Part shown: piece after piece, positions 28,523 to 37,353 of the stretch
Numbering within the stretch: the first letter of the stretch is position 1
Layout of the letters: each line of letters opens with the position of its first letter
DNA from: Streptomyces sp. NBC_01707
GTDB taxonomy: Bacteria; Actinomycetota; Actinomycetes; Streptomycetales; Streptomycetaceae
Assembly: GCF_041438805.1 (NCBI RefSeq)
Contig: NZ_CP109191.1
Coordinates: 124,001-188,000, forward strand
DNA: 64,000 nucleotides
Direction: 5' to 3'
Notes under the pieces: generated by a model
What the model saw: the letters and a program-made list of their open reading frames with translations, nothing else
Database searches by the model: none
What the model was told of the DNA's origin: nothing
Translations under genes and position numbers: made by a program

Positions 28523-29344
28523 GTGAGAGAGACAGCGAGCGCGAAGATCCCGTCGGATTCAAGTCATCTGGATCAGATTGTGACGGCGTACGACGGGGAT
28601 GCCGCGTTCCGGGATCTGTTGCAGCTCGGGAACGGCTGGGCTGGTCGGTGGAGTTCGACTTGGCAGGTGGCTGCCGGCAAGGTCTGCTGGCCGATCCGGG
28701 ATATGGCTCACGTATCGGTGCTGACGTCCCGGCCGATGCGGGGGTTCACGTGGCGAGCGAAGCAGCGGCATCGCCCCGGGCTTGAGGTGATGGCTTCAAC
28801 GGGCAGGGCACACGGCTTCGAGTCGCTGGAAGAAATGCGGCTGCTGGTCGCGCTGGACTTTCTGGGTGCATCAGAGGTGCTGTCGCAGCCGTTCCGGCTG
28901 GACTTCGACCATGCGGGCGGGCAGTCCTGGCACATCCCGGACTTCCTGGCCGTGATCGGCGGCGGGATGTGGCTGCTGGATGTCCGCCCGATGGAGCTGG
29001 TCAAGGGCGCGGACGCGCTGAAGTTCGCGGCGGCCAGGGAGGTGGCGGCGGCGTGCGGCTGGCGGTACTCGGTGGTCGCAGGCTGGCGCCCGCATGTCTG
29101 GAGCGTCCTTGATCACTTGTCCTCGCGTCGGCGGCCGGTGAGGGACCTGCTGGGCATGCGGCATCAGTTGCTCACTGCTGTCGGCGGCACGGAGGACCGG
29201 GTGATGACGTTTTCCGCATTGGCTGATGCGACCAGCGTGCCTTCCGTTGGCCGGGCCAACATTGTGCGGCTGCTATGGCAACGTGAGCTCGGCATCGATC
29301 TGGGCAGTCCCTTGCGCGACACCTCGCTGGTCTGGCAGGTGTGA
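28523..29344 (+). CDS. tnsA: TnsA-like heteromeric transposase endonuclease subunit
   Basis: A 273-residue protein. It would cut the 5' strands at the transposon ends so that the element moves by cut-and-paste. The TnsA_N nuclease region is GFESLEEMRLLVALDFLGAS (residues 99-117, Glu100/Glu104), SQPFRLDF, WHIPDFLAV (Asp140) and LLDVRPMEL (Asp153, Arg155). The last motif has Arg where Tn7 TnsA has its active-site Lys; I recall DVRP in other Streptomyces members, so this may be a family trait. The start is uncertain: GTG 28523 is the first in frame and a later GTG precedes TAYDGD. It overlaps tnsB by a TGATG. Confidence 0.8.
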   Translation: MRETASAKIPSDSSHLDQIVTAYDGDAAFRDLLQLGNGWAGRWSSTWQVAAGKVCWPIRDMAHVSVLTSRPMRGFTWRAKQRHRPGLEVMASTGRAHGFESLEEMRLLVALDFLGASEVLSQPFRLDFDHAGGQSWHIPDFLAVIGGGMWLLDVRPMELVKGADALKFAAAREVAAACGWRYSVVAGWRPHVWSVLDHLSSRRRPVRDLLGMRHQLLTAVGGTEDRVMTFSALADATSVPSVGRANIVRLLWQRELGIDLGSPLRDTSLVWQV

Positions 29345-31632
29345 TGACGGTGAGGGGGTTCTTGCAGATCGCGCCGGGCAGGCGGGTCGCGCTCAACGGA
29401 GTCGAGTGGACGGTCGAAGATGTCCACGGCCAGCTCGGCCGGCTCGTCCTTGTGGATGCCGACGGCCGCGCGGAGGCCCGCTCGTTCCGCTGGCTCATCA
29501 ACCATGCCGATCTGCGGCTTTTGCCGACGGTCGAAGCATCGGGGTGCCCTTCGCCGGTCTCCCGACAGCCAAGGACGCTGGCTGACCTGACTGAGGACCA
29601 ATTGGAACGGGCCAGGCTGCGGGCTGCGCATGTGTTGGAAGCCGAGACGGGGTTCCGGGAGGGTCAATCGGCTCGGGCCCTGCCGGGTGAGCCCCGGCTG
29701 GCCTACGACCCGGACCGCACGACGCTGACCCAGCGCCGCCACGCGAAGGCGGCGGAGACGAAGGCGATGCCCCGTCCGGAGGCGGTCCGGCTCGGCTTGC
29801 AACACCTCAGCTACCGGACCCTGGAGCGTCTGTCGGGACTCTCGGGCGAGAGTCTCTTGGTGGCCTGCGCGGACGGGCGCTGGACACGGCGACGCAGTGG
29901 GCATCGCAGCGTCACTGAGGAGGTCCGTGAGGCGATCTTCGCGGTCAAGGGCGAGTGCGGTGAACGCGCCCGCCTGAGTTTGGCCGCCAGGCACCGATTG
30001 ATGCACCAGTACATTCGCGAGCGGTTCCCGACGTTTCCGGCCGAGAGGATCCCTTCCCGCTGGACGCTCGCGGACGTCTGGGAGGAGTGGTTCGGGCCTG
30101 GCGGCGCCCGGCCGCGCTACGAGCGGACGGCCCGGGCCGCTGCAGAGGCCGGTGTCTCCGGCCGGATGGTGGTCCACCGGCCGGGCCAGGTTCTGGCGTT
30201 GGACTCGACCCCGATGCCGGTGAAGCTGCGCGAGACCGTGTTCGGCGACGCGGTCACCGCGACACTGACCCTTGCGCTCGATCTCTACACGCACGGACTG
30301 CCGGCCTTCCGACTCACGTTGCAGTCCGACACGTCGGTCGACGTCGCGATGCTGCTGCGGGACGTGATGCTGCCGCTTCCGATGCGGGACGGCTGGGGCG
30401 AGGATATGGAATGGCCCTACGCCGGGGTCCCGGCCGACGTGATTGCCGAGTTCACCGGGCACCGGGTCGCCGCTCTGCCATTCTTCGCACCGGAGACGGT
30501 CACCACCGACCACGGCAGCCCCTACAAGAACCACGACCTGGTGGAAGCCGAACGGGAGATCGGCTGCCGGATCCTGCCTGCTCGCGTCCTGCGGCAGACC
30601 GACAAGTTCGCGGTCGAGCGCCAGTTCTTAACCATCCAGACCATGCTCTTCGAGCATCTGTTGGGCTTCACCGGCGGCGATGTCGCCGACCGCGGGGCTG
30701 ACCCGGAACGCGATGCGAGTCTCACGCTCGCGCAGGTCGAGCACATCATCGCGACGTGGATCGTCCAGATCTGGCAGAACCGCAAACTGGGCGAATACGC
30801 CCCAAGCTGGGCTCCAGGTGAGGATCACAGCCCCAACACTTTGTTCGCAGCGGCGATGGAACAGGGCGGCTTCGACCTGGACTTCCCCGAGCCGGGCTTC
30901 TATTACAAGGTCTTGCGCAAGCACCACGTGAAGATCCATCCCCGACGTGGAGTGAAGATCCTCGGGCTTTGGTATCACCACCCGATCCTCGACGAGCCGC
31001 ACTTCCTGCAGCCCTCCGCCCGAGGGGGCAAGCACGCGGGCAAGTGGGTGGTCCGCAGTGACCGAAGGGACCGCCGGCAGGTGTTCTTCCAGGACCCGGC
31101 CGACCACGAGACCTGGCACATCCTGCGCTGGCGAGGGTTGCCGTCCGAGGGCGAAGTCCCCGCTTTCTCGGACAGGACCGCCGACGCTCTCCTGGCACAC
31201 GTGAAGGCGAACAACATCAGGATCCACTCCGAGAGCGAGCTCTTGGAACATCTGCTGGAGATTCTCGGCTCGGTCACTCCGGTCGACCAATGGCTCAGCC
31301 AGGCCAAGAAGAAGGCCGGGAAGAAGCAGCGCGTCGCCCAGGCCCGCGATATCACTCGTGCACAGGCTGCGGCAGCTGACCGCCCCACCGCACCGGCCCC
31401 TGCAGACGAGCCGGCTCCGGCCGAGATGCCCGCGGTCTGGGCAGAGCATGGTCGCACGATCGACCGCGCGGTCGACACCGACCGTCGCCGGCGACGCGAA
31501 GAAGCACTTGCGGGAACCAGACCTGTCGCCCCGCCGACGCTGCGCGAGGGCTTGAGCCGACGGCCCATGTTCCTGCCGCCGCCCCACGATGGGTCGGAAG
31601 CCGACACAAGAGTCCAGGAGGACGACGAGTGA
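29344..31632 (+). CDS. tnsB: TnsB/Mu-type DDE transposase
   Basis: A 762-residue transposase catalysing 3'-end cleavage and strand transfer. An N-terminal helical DNA-binding region is followed by the rve integrase core: Asp287 in LALDSTPMPV, Asp389 in TTDHGSPYKN and Glu425 in DKFAVERQFLTIQ. The Mu C-terminal beta barrel (about residues 520-600, GVKILGLWYHHPIL) and a charged tail for TnsC contact follow. All three catalytic residues are present, so it should be active. ATG 29344 overlaps the tnsA stop; the preceding GTG 29341 is also in frame. The stop overlaps the tnsC GTG. Confidence 0.92.
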   Translation: MTVRGFLQIAPGRRVALNGVEWTVEDVHGQLGRLVLVDADGRAEARSFRWLINHADLRLLPTVEASGCPSPVSRQPRTLADLTEDQLERARLRAAHVLEAETGFREGQSARALPGEPRLAYDPDRTTLTQRRHAKAAETKAMPRPEAVRLGLQHLSYRTLERLSGLSGESLLVACADGRWTRRRSGHRSVTEEVREAIFAVKGECGERARLSLAARHRLMHQYIRERFPTFPAERIPSRWTLADVWEEWFGPGGARPRYERTARAAAEAGVSGRMVVHRPGQVLALDSTPMPVKLRETVFGDAVTATLTLALDLYTHGLPAFRLTLQSDTSVDVAMLLRDVMLPLPMRDGWGEDMEWPYAGVPADVIAEFTGHRVAALPFFAPETVTTDHGSPYKNHDLVEAEREIGCRILPARVLRQTDKFAVERQFLTIQTMLFEHLLGFTGGDVADRGADPERDASLTLAQVEHIIATWIVQIWQNRKLGEYAPSWAPGEDHSPNTLFAAAMEQGGFDLDFPEPGFYYKVLRKHHVKIHPRRGVKILGLWYHHPILDEPHFLQPSARGGKHAGKWVVRSDRRDRRQVFFQDPADHETWHILRWRGLPSEGEVPAFSDRTADALLAHVKANNIRIHSESELLEHLLEILGSVTPVDQWLSQAKKKAGKKQRVAQARDITRAQAAAADRPTAPAPADEPAPAEMPAVWAEHGRTIDRAVDTDRRRRREEALAGTRPVAPPTLREGLSRRPMFLPPPHDGSEADTRVQEDDE

Positions 31633-32909
31633 ACCGAGCCCTCTCGCACGATGATCCGCTGGAGGGCCTGCCCTCACGAGCCGGAATCGCCGAGTTGATC
31701 CTGGGCGGCCACCCGCCCCGCGACACCTACGTCGGTTGGCAGCACTACCGCAGCCACTACGGCCTGCTCGCCCCCGCTCCGGTGATCTCCCTTAAGCAGA
31801 TGCCGATGATCCCCGCGAGCCGCAAGGCCGACTACGACCTCTATCGGCATCTGACGAACGCGAACCTCCCGCTGCAAGACACCCCCATGCATGACAAGGT
31901 CGGCAAGCTGATTCGGCGCCGGTTGCGCGGCAACACAATGAAGCAGGACGATCCGACGCGCGCTGGCGTCATGGTCAGCGGCTGGGGCAACTATGGCAAG
32001 ACCGCGTCCGTCTGCTCAGCCGGGGCTGTATTCGAAGACCAGTGGCTGCAACTGCACAGCTACCTCAACCCTGGGGCTCTGCCGGGTACGCGTGATCTCC
32101 ACGCGCCGGTCGTCTATGTCTCGACCCCGGTGACAGCGACCCCAAAGAGCCTTTGCGTGTCGATCCTGGGCTTCTTTCGGGCCGCGATCCGCAAGTCGAT
32201 CACGCTGCCGGAACTGGTACGGCAGGTCGCCGACTCCCTCCACGACCACGGTGTCAAAGCGCTGATCCTGGACGACATCAGTCGGCTGCGGATGCACCGG
32301 GCAGACGACCAGGACGTTCTCGACCTGATGCGGGCCTTCATGAACCTGGACGTCACCCTGATTCTTACAGGCGTCAACATCTCGGGCATCGGACTGTTGC
32401 GCGAGGCCAAGTGGAACAAGAAGACCCGGCAGTGGGAGATGCCACCGCTGGAGTCGACCCGCATCCACGGCTTGGAGATCACTCAAACCGAGCACCGCTT
32501 CGAGCTCATCGAGCTCGACCGCTTCCGCTACACCACCCCGAAGCAGATCCATGCCTTCGTCGACCACCTGGAGGGAATCGAGCGGCACCTCCGGCTACTG
32601 AATGCGAAGGAGGGCATGCTCACCGGCAGCACGATGCCGGAGTACTTGATGCGCCGCACCGGCGGTGTCGTCGGCCTGCTGGGACGTCTGATCGAGGACG
32701 GCGCACAGGAGGCTATGGAGTCCGGGAAAGAGCTGATCGACGAGACCCTGCTGGACGAGATCGTGCTCCGGCGGGACAAGCCCGAGCAGCCGCCGGACGA
32801 GCCCGTGATCCCGGCCGACCCGCCGACCACCAGCGAGAACCCGAGAGCGAAACGGCCCCGGAACACCGTTTTCGATGACCAAGGCCCGGCTGCACGCTCG
32901 GGCGCCTGA
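31629..32909 (+). CDS. tnsC: TnsC-type AAA+ ATPase
   Basis: A 426-residue regulator that assembles on target DNA and activates the transposase. Walker A is GWGNYGKT at residues 118-125; Walker B is ALILDDIS with Asp215/Asp216; the sensor-1 segment is VTLILTGVNISG. The N-terminal 60 residues (DTYVGWQHYRSHYG) are the part that contacts TniQ or TnsA in relatives. GTG 31629 has AGGAGG 8 bases upstream and overlaps the tnsB stop (GTGA). It is longer than TniB of Tn5053 and comparable to TnsC of small Tn7-like elements. Confidence 0.88.
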   Translation: MNRALSHDDPLEGLPSRAGIAELILGGHPPRDTYVGWQHYRSHYGLLAPAPVISLKQMPMIPASRKADYDLYRHLTNANLPLQDTPMHDKVGKLIRRRLRGNTMKQDDPTRAGVMVSGWGNYGKTASVCSAGAVFEDQWLQLHSYLNPGALPGTRDLHAPVVYVSTPVTATPKSLCVSILGFFRAAIRKSITLPELVRQVADSLHDHGVKALILDDISRLRMHRADDQDVLDLMRAFMNLDVTLILTGVNISGIGLLREAKWNKKTRQWEMPPLESTRIHGLEITQTEHRFELIELDRFRYTTPKQIHAFVDHLEGIERHLRLLNAKEGMLTGSTMPEYLMRRTGGVVGLLGRLIEDGAQEAMESGKELIDETLLDEIVLRRDKPEQPPDEPVIPADPPTTSENPRAKRPRNTVFDDQGPAARSGA

Positions 32910-32924
32910 ACAAATGGAGCCCTG

Positions 32925-34802
32925 ATGCATCCACTGCCCCGGAGTCTCGAACCCATGTCAGGAGAATCCCTGGTCAGCTACCTGCTTCGGCTTGGGCACC
33001 GTCTCAGCCTCCCACCCCTGCACCTGATCCGTGCGGCAGGCTGGACCGAGCGCGTATACGCTCACCACCTCCCCGGCGGTCTGCTGCTGGATCTCACGGG
33101 GCCGCAGGCCGAAGCATTCGCCCGGCTGACGAGGCAAACGGCCGAGGAAGTCTCGGCACTGACGCTGACGCAGTGGCGAGACCGATATCCGCCGATCGCC
33201 CGGTCCATGCCCGGGTCGGGACACAAGAGGCCAGACGCATGGCTCTTCGTCGGCTCGCCACGGTTCTGCCCCTCCTGCTTGGCGGGCGACGGCACCCCGG
33301 CCCAGCAACTCCATGGCGGACCCTGGCAAAAACTCTGGCACCTTCCCGTTGCCTTCGCCTGTGTCGAGCATCAGACCTATCTGGAATCCGACTGCCCGTA
33401 CTGCGGCCAGCCGCACGCCACATCAGGACGCCTGATTGAGCGGGCCAACGACCACACCCTGCACCCAGCGCAATGCCGATGGACGATCGACACTCAGACC
33501 CAGGAGCGGACCCGTGCCTGCGGCGGCAGACTCGATCAGCGTGCTGCCCCGCCTCCCGGCGGCCGGCCGCAACCGACAGCGGACATCCTTCGCTTCCAGG
33601 AATCCCTCCTTGCACGCCTGAAGTCGCCGATTCTGGCCACCGACGCAGCCGAGTACTTCACCGATCTCCGGCTGGCCACCGCGCTGATCAGCAGTACATG
33701 GCCGCAAGGGGAGCACCTTCTCAACACTGCCCTGGCCGAGCACGTGACCACTCATCTCCACTCCGACTCAGAGCGTTCGGACACCAGCAACGGTCGTCTT
33801 CAGTACTCGCGCCTGCGCGATGCACCGCCCCGTGACCCTGTCGCCTGCGCTGGACTCCTGCACGCAGCTCACTCCATGCTCGAAGCGGGCGATCTATCCG
33901 AGTGCCTTTCCCGGTTCATCCACGCCTTCAGCAAGCGGCCAACCCGCACACCCTGGGTCCGCTTCTTCGCCGGCTATGAGCACTCTTGCTCGCGACGATT
34001 CCGAAACGCGGCCGAACCCTTGACCCACGCCTTCCGTAAGATCGGCGGCCCCCAGGGAACCCGAGCGCCTCTGCGGAACGACTACCGGCCCGAGCACATT
34101 CCGGCATATTTGGAGCCGGACTGGTACGAACGTCATTTCGCACCCATTGTCGGAATTGCGCCGAAGGTATTGCGGCGAACTGCCGCAGTCCGGCTCGTTC
34201 AGTGGGCCATTGGCGGCCCCCTCGGTGATGCTGCGGCTTACCTCGGCATCACCCCCGACCGGATGCAATTCAGAGCCAACACCGACTACCAGCGCTGGGA
34301 ACGCGCGGGACGTGACCCGGCGGAGTTCGAATCGGTCCTCCGCGAGCTCAGCGCCGAACTCCGGACACCATGCCGGCCCCTTGTCGACTACCAGCGCAGA
34401 CGTGAGGCGCTCCGGGACTGGGCTCTGCCCCCTGACACATGGGATGCCCTGGTCAGCGAGTTGCCGCACATTCCCGGCCCCATCCGACCAGCAGTCGGCG
34501 ACCGCAAACGTCAGGACGCCTCCGTCTTCATCTGGGTGCAGGTCACACGAGGCGAGCACCTCTTCGCCCCGCGCCCCATTGAGGCCGAGCAGCCTCAGCA
34601 TATCCAGCGCGAATGGGCCCAGCGCCGGAACATCACCTGGCACCATCTCGTCCGGCCCAATCCGCTAAGACACTACGCCGACCTGCGGAAACTCCTCACT
34701 GAATACGCCTACCAGCTCGCCCGGGACATCGACTCGAGTGCCGGGCAGATCTCAACTGTCAACGGCCCGACACTCACGCACAGTGAACACCCATGGTTCT
34801 GA
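32925..34802 (+). CDS. tniQ: TniQ family target-site protein
   Basis: A 625-residue protein. The N-terminal TniQ domain shows PLPRSLEPMSGESLVSYLLR and a zinc-ribbon with FCPSCLAG, FACVEHQ and SDCPYCGQ (Cys/His ligands). The long C-terminal part has a helical DNA-binding region (AAYLGITPDRMQF, HTH-like). The size resembles TnsD, which recognises a specific DNA site, more than the short TniQ of Cas-associated elements. ATG 32925 follows GGAGCCC. The gene ends only about 100 bases (IS removed) from the right terminus, so it is the last gene of the element. Confidence 0.88.
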   Translation: MHPLPRSLEPMSGESLVSYLLRLGHRLSLPPLHLIRAAGWTERVYAHHLPGGLLLDLTGPQAEAFARLTRQTAEEVSALTLTQWRDRYPPIARSMPGSGHKRPDAWLFVGSPRFCPSCLAGDGTPAQQLHGGPWQKLWHLPVAFACVEHQTYLESDCPYCGQPHATSGRLIERANDHTLHPAQCRWTIDTQTQERTRACGGRLDQRAAPPPGGRPQPTADILRFQESLLARLKSPILATDAAEYFTDLRLATALISSTWPQGEHLLNTALAEHVTTHLHSDSERSDTSNGRLQYSRLRDAPPRDPVACAGLLHAAHSMLEAGDLSECLSRFIHAFSKRPTRTPWVRFFAGYEHSCSRRFRNAAEPLTHAFRKIGGPQGTRAPLRNDYRPEHIPAYLEPDWYERHFAPIVGIAPKVLRRTAAVRLVQWAIGGPLGDAAAYLGITPDRMQFRANTDYQRWERAGRDPAEFESVLRELSAELRTPCRPLVDYQRRREALRDWALPPDTWDALVSELPHIPGPIRPAVGDRKRQDASVFIWVQVTRGEHLFAPRPIEAEQPQHIQREWAQRRNITWHHLVRPNPLRHYADLRKLLTEYAYQLARDIDSSAGQISTVNGPTLTHSEHPWF

Positions 34803-34836
34803 CCCGCCAACCAGCGCCCTCAAGTTTCCACCAATA
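34803..34836 (-). repeat. Inner part of the Tn7-like right end
   Basis: CCCGCCAACC directly after the tniQ stop and TTCCACCAATA before the IS are the inner right-end repeats. The outer part of the end, with TCCGCCAAAC and the terminal TCGGTCACA, continues at 35698-35764 beyond the inserted IS. Confidence 0.6.
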
Positions 34837-35697
34837 ACCGTGTCCTATGTGGTGAGGCGAATGAGCCGTTTGTAGCAGCAGAGGGCTGCGGCGAGGCCGA
34901 GAAATGCCAGGTAGTTGCGGGGGTGGCGTTCGTAGCGGTGGTTGAGCCGGCGGTGGCCGGTCAGCCAGGACATGGTCCGCTCGATGACCCATCGTCGGCG
35001 CCCTAACCGTTCGCTGGACTCGACTCCCTTGCGTGCGATACGAACACCGATGTGCTTGCCCCACAACCATTTTCGCAGGTGGGGGATGTCGTAGGCCTTG
35101 TCTGCGTGGAGACGTTCGGGTTTGAAGTACCGGCCGCGGTGAGGGTCGTGTCTCGTTTGGTGACCCTGGATCATGGGCTTGAGGGCGAGTCTGTCGTGGG
35201 TGTTGGCTGCCGAGAGGCCGACGACGGGCAGTCCGTTCGCGTCCGACAGGACGTGCATCTTGGAACCCGGCTTACCCCGGTCCACGGGGCTCGGACCTGT
35301 GAGTTCGCCCCCTTTTTCGCCCTTACGTGGGCGGAGTCGAGGACAGCTCGGGAGAGATCGAGCAAGCCGGCGTCGTCCAGGCGGTGCAGGATCTCCTCGT
35401 GCAGCCGGCCCCACACACCTGCCCGCGACCAGATCAGGAACCGACGATGTACGGTCGACTTCGATATCCCGAAGCACGGCGGCAAAGCCCGCCAGGCACA
35501 TCCACTGACCAGCCCATAGACGATCGGCGCGAACAGCGTCTCATCAGGCGTGTCCTGCGTCCCGCCGCCCTGCGGCCGCACCCTCGACGGCGGGATCCGC
35601 GGTTCCGCGATCTCCCACAGCCCATCCGGAACAATCCAACTCCACGTACCCCGCCCCATAACCAACCCCAACGACCCAACCCCACATAGGACACGGT
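34837..35697 (-). mobile_element. IS5-family element with 16-bp terminal inverted repeats
   Basis: ACCGTGTCCTATGTGG at 34837-34852 is perfectly inverted at 35682-35697. The transposase (minus strand, about 35671 to 34845) is in two frames: the first ends after VLDSAHVRAKKGA (first Asp), and a -1 slip on the A-rich/G-rich run (AAAAAGGGGG, about 35304-35316) gives EKGGELTGPSPVDRG. The second frame has LHADKAYDIPHLR (Asp) and WVIERTMSWL (Glu). It seems intact and is probably the youngest insertion here. It sits inside the right end of the Tn7-like element, and could interfere with end recognition. Confidence 0.88.
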
Positions 35698-35764
35698 CTA
35701 AGGGCCCACAACACGCCCCTGACCTCCAGAGTCCAGATCGTGTTCCGCCAAACTCTCGGTCACA
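35698..35764 (-). repeat. Outer part of the Tn7-like right end
   Basis: Reverse complement begins TGTGACCGAGAGTTTGGCGG, matching the left end in the TGAC-GA terminus and the GTTTGGCGGA repeat. It is directly followed by the resumed IS5-type transposase gene. Confidence 0.65.
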
Positions 35765-35940
35765 CCCTGGAGCCCATCCGCGACCGCAGCATCGCGACCT
35801 CGAGCAAGACCTACCGCTACTCGACCAACCTGAAGGTGGTCATCGATGCGAACAGCCACCTGGGCGTGGCGACCGGCGTGCCGCTGCCCAGCAGCCGCAA
35901 CGAATGCCGCGCGTCCACGGAGTCACATGCATGGGTGCAT
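35765..35940 (+). pseudogene. Right half of the split IS5-type transposase gene
   Basis: TLEPIRDRSIATSSKTYRYS, then TNLKVVIDANSHLGV and PLPSSRNECRA, align with TLVPTRDHTVAEQSKNYRYS and PLPGNRNDCKA of the copy at 52718-53509. It continues exactly where the left half at 28396 stops. The C-terminal third, with the second Asp and the Glu, is missing. Confidence 0.75.
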
Positions 35941-35957
35941 AAGCTGTTCTTCGGGCG

Positions 35958-36854
35958 TCAGGCCGTTGTGGCCGTGTTGTCCGCCCAGCGCGTCTCCGTC
36001 ACGCCAACAAATCCCGCTACCGCGTCAGTGAACTCGGCGGGCTGCTCAAGGTGTCCGTAGTGACCGCTGTCCAGCAGCTGGACCAAGCTGGCATCGGGGA
36101 GTTCCGCGATCATCTCCTCGGCCCAGCGCGGCGAGCAGATGAAGTCGTGCATACCCACGACCACCAGCGTGGGGGTACGCATCTCGCCCAGCCGGCCTCG
36201 GTGATCAAACGACAAGCCGTTCACGTTGTGGACGAACACGCTCTCAGCCATAGCCGCGAACTCCTCTTCGCGACCCCAGTAGTCCTTGAAGTACGCAGGG
36301 AGCAGCTTACGAAACCGTGCTGTCCGCAGCTCGTCCGTAGGATTTTCGACTACTGGTTCCTCCCAGACCGCACGCACCGTCACGGGGCCGGGGTGGCCCG
36401 GGAATCGGGCAGGTAGGTCGTCGAGCCTGGCGGTCGCCTCCTCGCGCAGCTCCAGGGTGTTGTGCGCCATAGAGCTGTGAAGGATGACTCCGGCCAGCCG
36501 GTCGGGATGCGTCAGCGCATAACCCTGGGCGAAGAAGCCGCCCGCGGAATGACCGAGTAGGTAGACCCGGGGCACGTCCAGGTGTTCCACGACCGCATGC
36601 ACGAAGCGGACGTACACCTCCATGGTGTAGCCGTCCGGGTGGCTGGGCAGCCTACTGTCTTCGGTGGTTCCCACTTGGGTGGGGTACACCATCGTCATCC
36701 GCTCCTCCAGGGCAGGAAGCCGGAAGTAGCCGCCGTCGATACCTGGCCCGCCCGTGAGCGCCAGACACACCGGCCCGGCCACTCCGCGAACCTCGTACTC
36801 CTGGGGTATGCCGTCGACGTCAATCACGTGGTGGCCCTGCGCCAGTGCGTTCAT
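35958..36854 (-). CDS. Alpha/beta hydrolase, proline iminopeptidase-like
   Basis: A 298-residue soluble hydrolase. The oxyanion region is LALTGGPGIDGGYFR (the HGGPG-like motif of prolyl aminopeptidases, with T for H), the nucleophile elbow is LLGHSAGGFFAQ (Ser), the acid is in VVVGMHDFIC, and the catalytic His is in DSGHYGHLEQP. Substrate could be a peptide or an ester. Start ATG 36854 follows GGAACGGGA; the longer open frame upstream has no coding character. It is flanked by IS relics on both sides, with no operon partner. Confidence 0.85.
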   Translation of the reverse strand: MNALAQGHHVIDVDGIPQEYEVRGVAGPVCLALTGGPGIDGGYFRLPALEERMTMVYPTQVGTTEDSRLPSHPDGYTMEVYVRFVHAVVEHLDVPRVYLLGHSAGGFFAQGYALTHPDRLAGVILHSSMAHNTLELREEATARLDDLPARFPGHPGPVTVRAVWEEPVVENPTDELRTARFRKLLPAYFKDYWGREEEFAAMAESVFVHNVNGLSFDHRGRLGEMRTPTLVVVGMHDFICSPRWAEEMIAELPDASLVQLLDSGHYGHLEQPAEFTDAVAGFVGVTETRWADNTATTA

Positions 36855-36976
36855 GTCCCGTTCCCTGCTGCTGATGTGAAGCTCTATAAGGCTTTGAACG
36901 ACGGCGCTACCCGGATACGAACAACACCGCCGGCTCTGCCTGATCGGGGTGACCCCAATCGAGTGAGGGAGCCTGC

Positions 36977-37290
36977 ATGGACCCCGAAGGCGTCGCCAAG
37001 TCACGTTGCCGTTTCCGGGAATCTGCACGTTCCTCAAATGAACGTCATCGACCCGGTCAGGAAGCCGCCACCGGTCGGCTGACGGTGCAGGCGGACGGCA
37101 AGTTGGCCGCGGTGAATGAGTCCGGGCCGCTGGAGTGGACGCTTGACGCGCTGGCTGCCGAAGCCAGGCGGTTGGCCATCGAGATGGGCCGCAGTCAGGT
37201 GTGTCGGATCCTGCTGGCTGAGGGAGTGCGCTGGCGTCACACCAGGTCCTGGGTCCGCTCAAGGGACGCGAACATCGATCATCAGTTTGA
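36977..37290 (+). pseudogene. IS630-family transposase relic, N-terminal part
   Basis: EWTLDALAAEARRLAIEMGR followed by SQVCRILLAEGVRWRHTRSW is the helix-turn-helix region just before the DDE core in IS630-family transposases. Homology stops at the WVRSRDANID segment. No catalytic residues remain. Confidence 0.65.
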
Positions 37291-37353
37291 CCATGGCATC
37301 CCACGCCGAGACTGGCCCAATCAGTTTGGCGGGAACCGCGTTTGCGTTGGTGG

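Larger units (their letters stand above)
28397..35764 (+). mobile_element. Tn7-like transposon (TnsABC-TniQ) with both ends and a target duplication
   Basis: The four core genes tnsA, tnsB, tnsC, tniQ are in one tight operon. The outer boundaries were set by the interrupted IS5-type transposase gene: left flank ends ...GACGGCG-CTTTG (28392-28396), right flank begins CCCTG-GAGCCC (35765-35769). CTTTG and CCCTG differ by two transitions and together restore the expected GCCCTGGAG of the target, so this is a diverged 5-bp duplication, as Tn7 relatives make. Termini read CGTGACTGA on the left and TGTGACCGA on the right complement. GTTGGCGG-type repeats lie inside both ends. There is no cargo, no second tniQ, no Cas gene and no repeat-spacer array. 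An IS5-type element (34837-35697) interrupts the right end. Confidence 0.8.

Noticed and set aside
29164-30534. Long minus-strand open frame opposite tnsB
   Set aside because: Antisense shadow of the transposase gene; no motif or ribosome binding site.
34838-34845. GTGTC after the tniQ gene as the right terminus of the Tn7-like element
   Set aside because: This GTGTC belongs to the 16-bp inverted repeat of the inserted IS; the real terminus lies at 35764, where the split target gene resumes.
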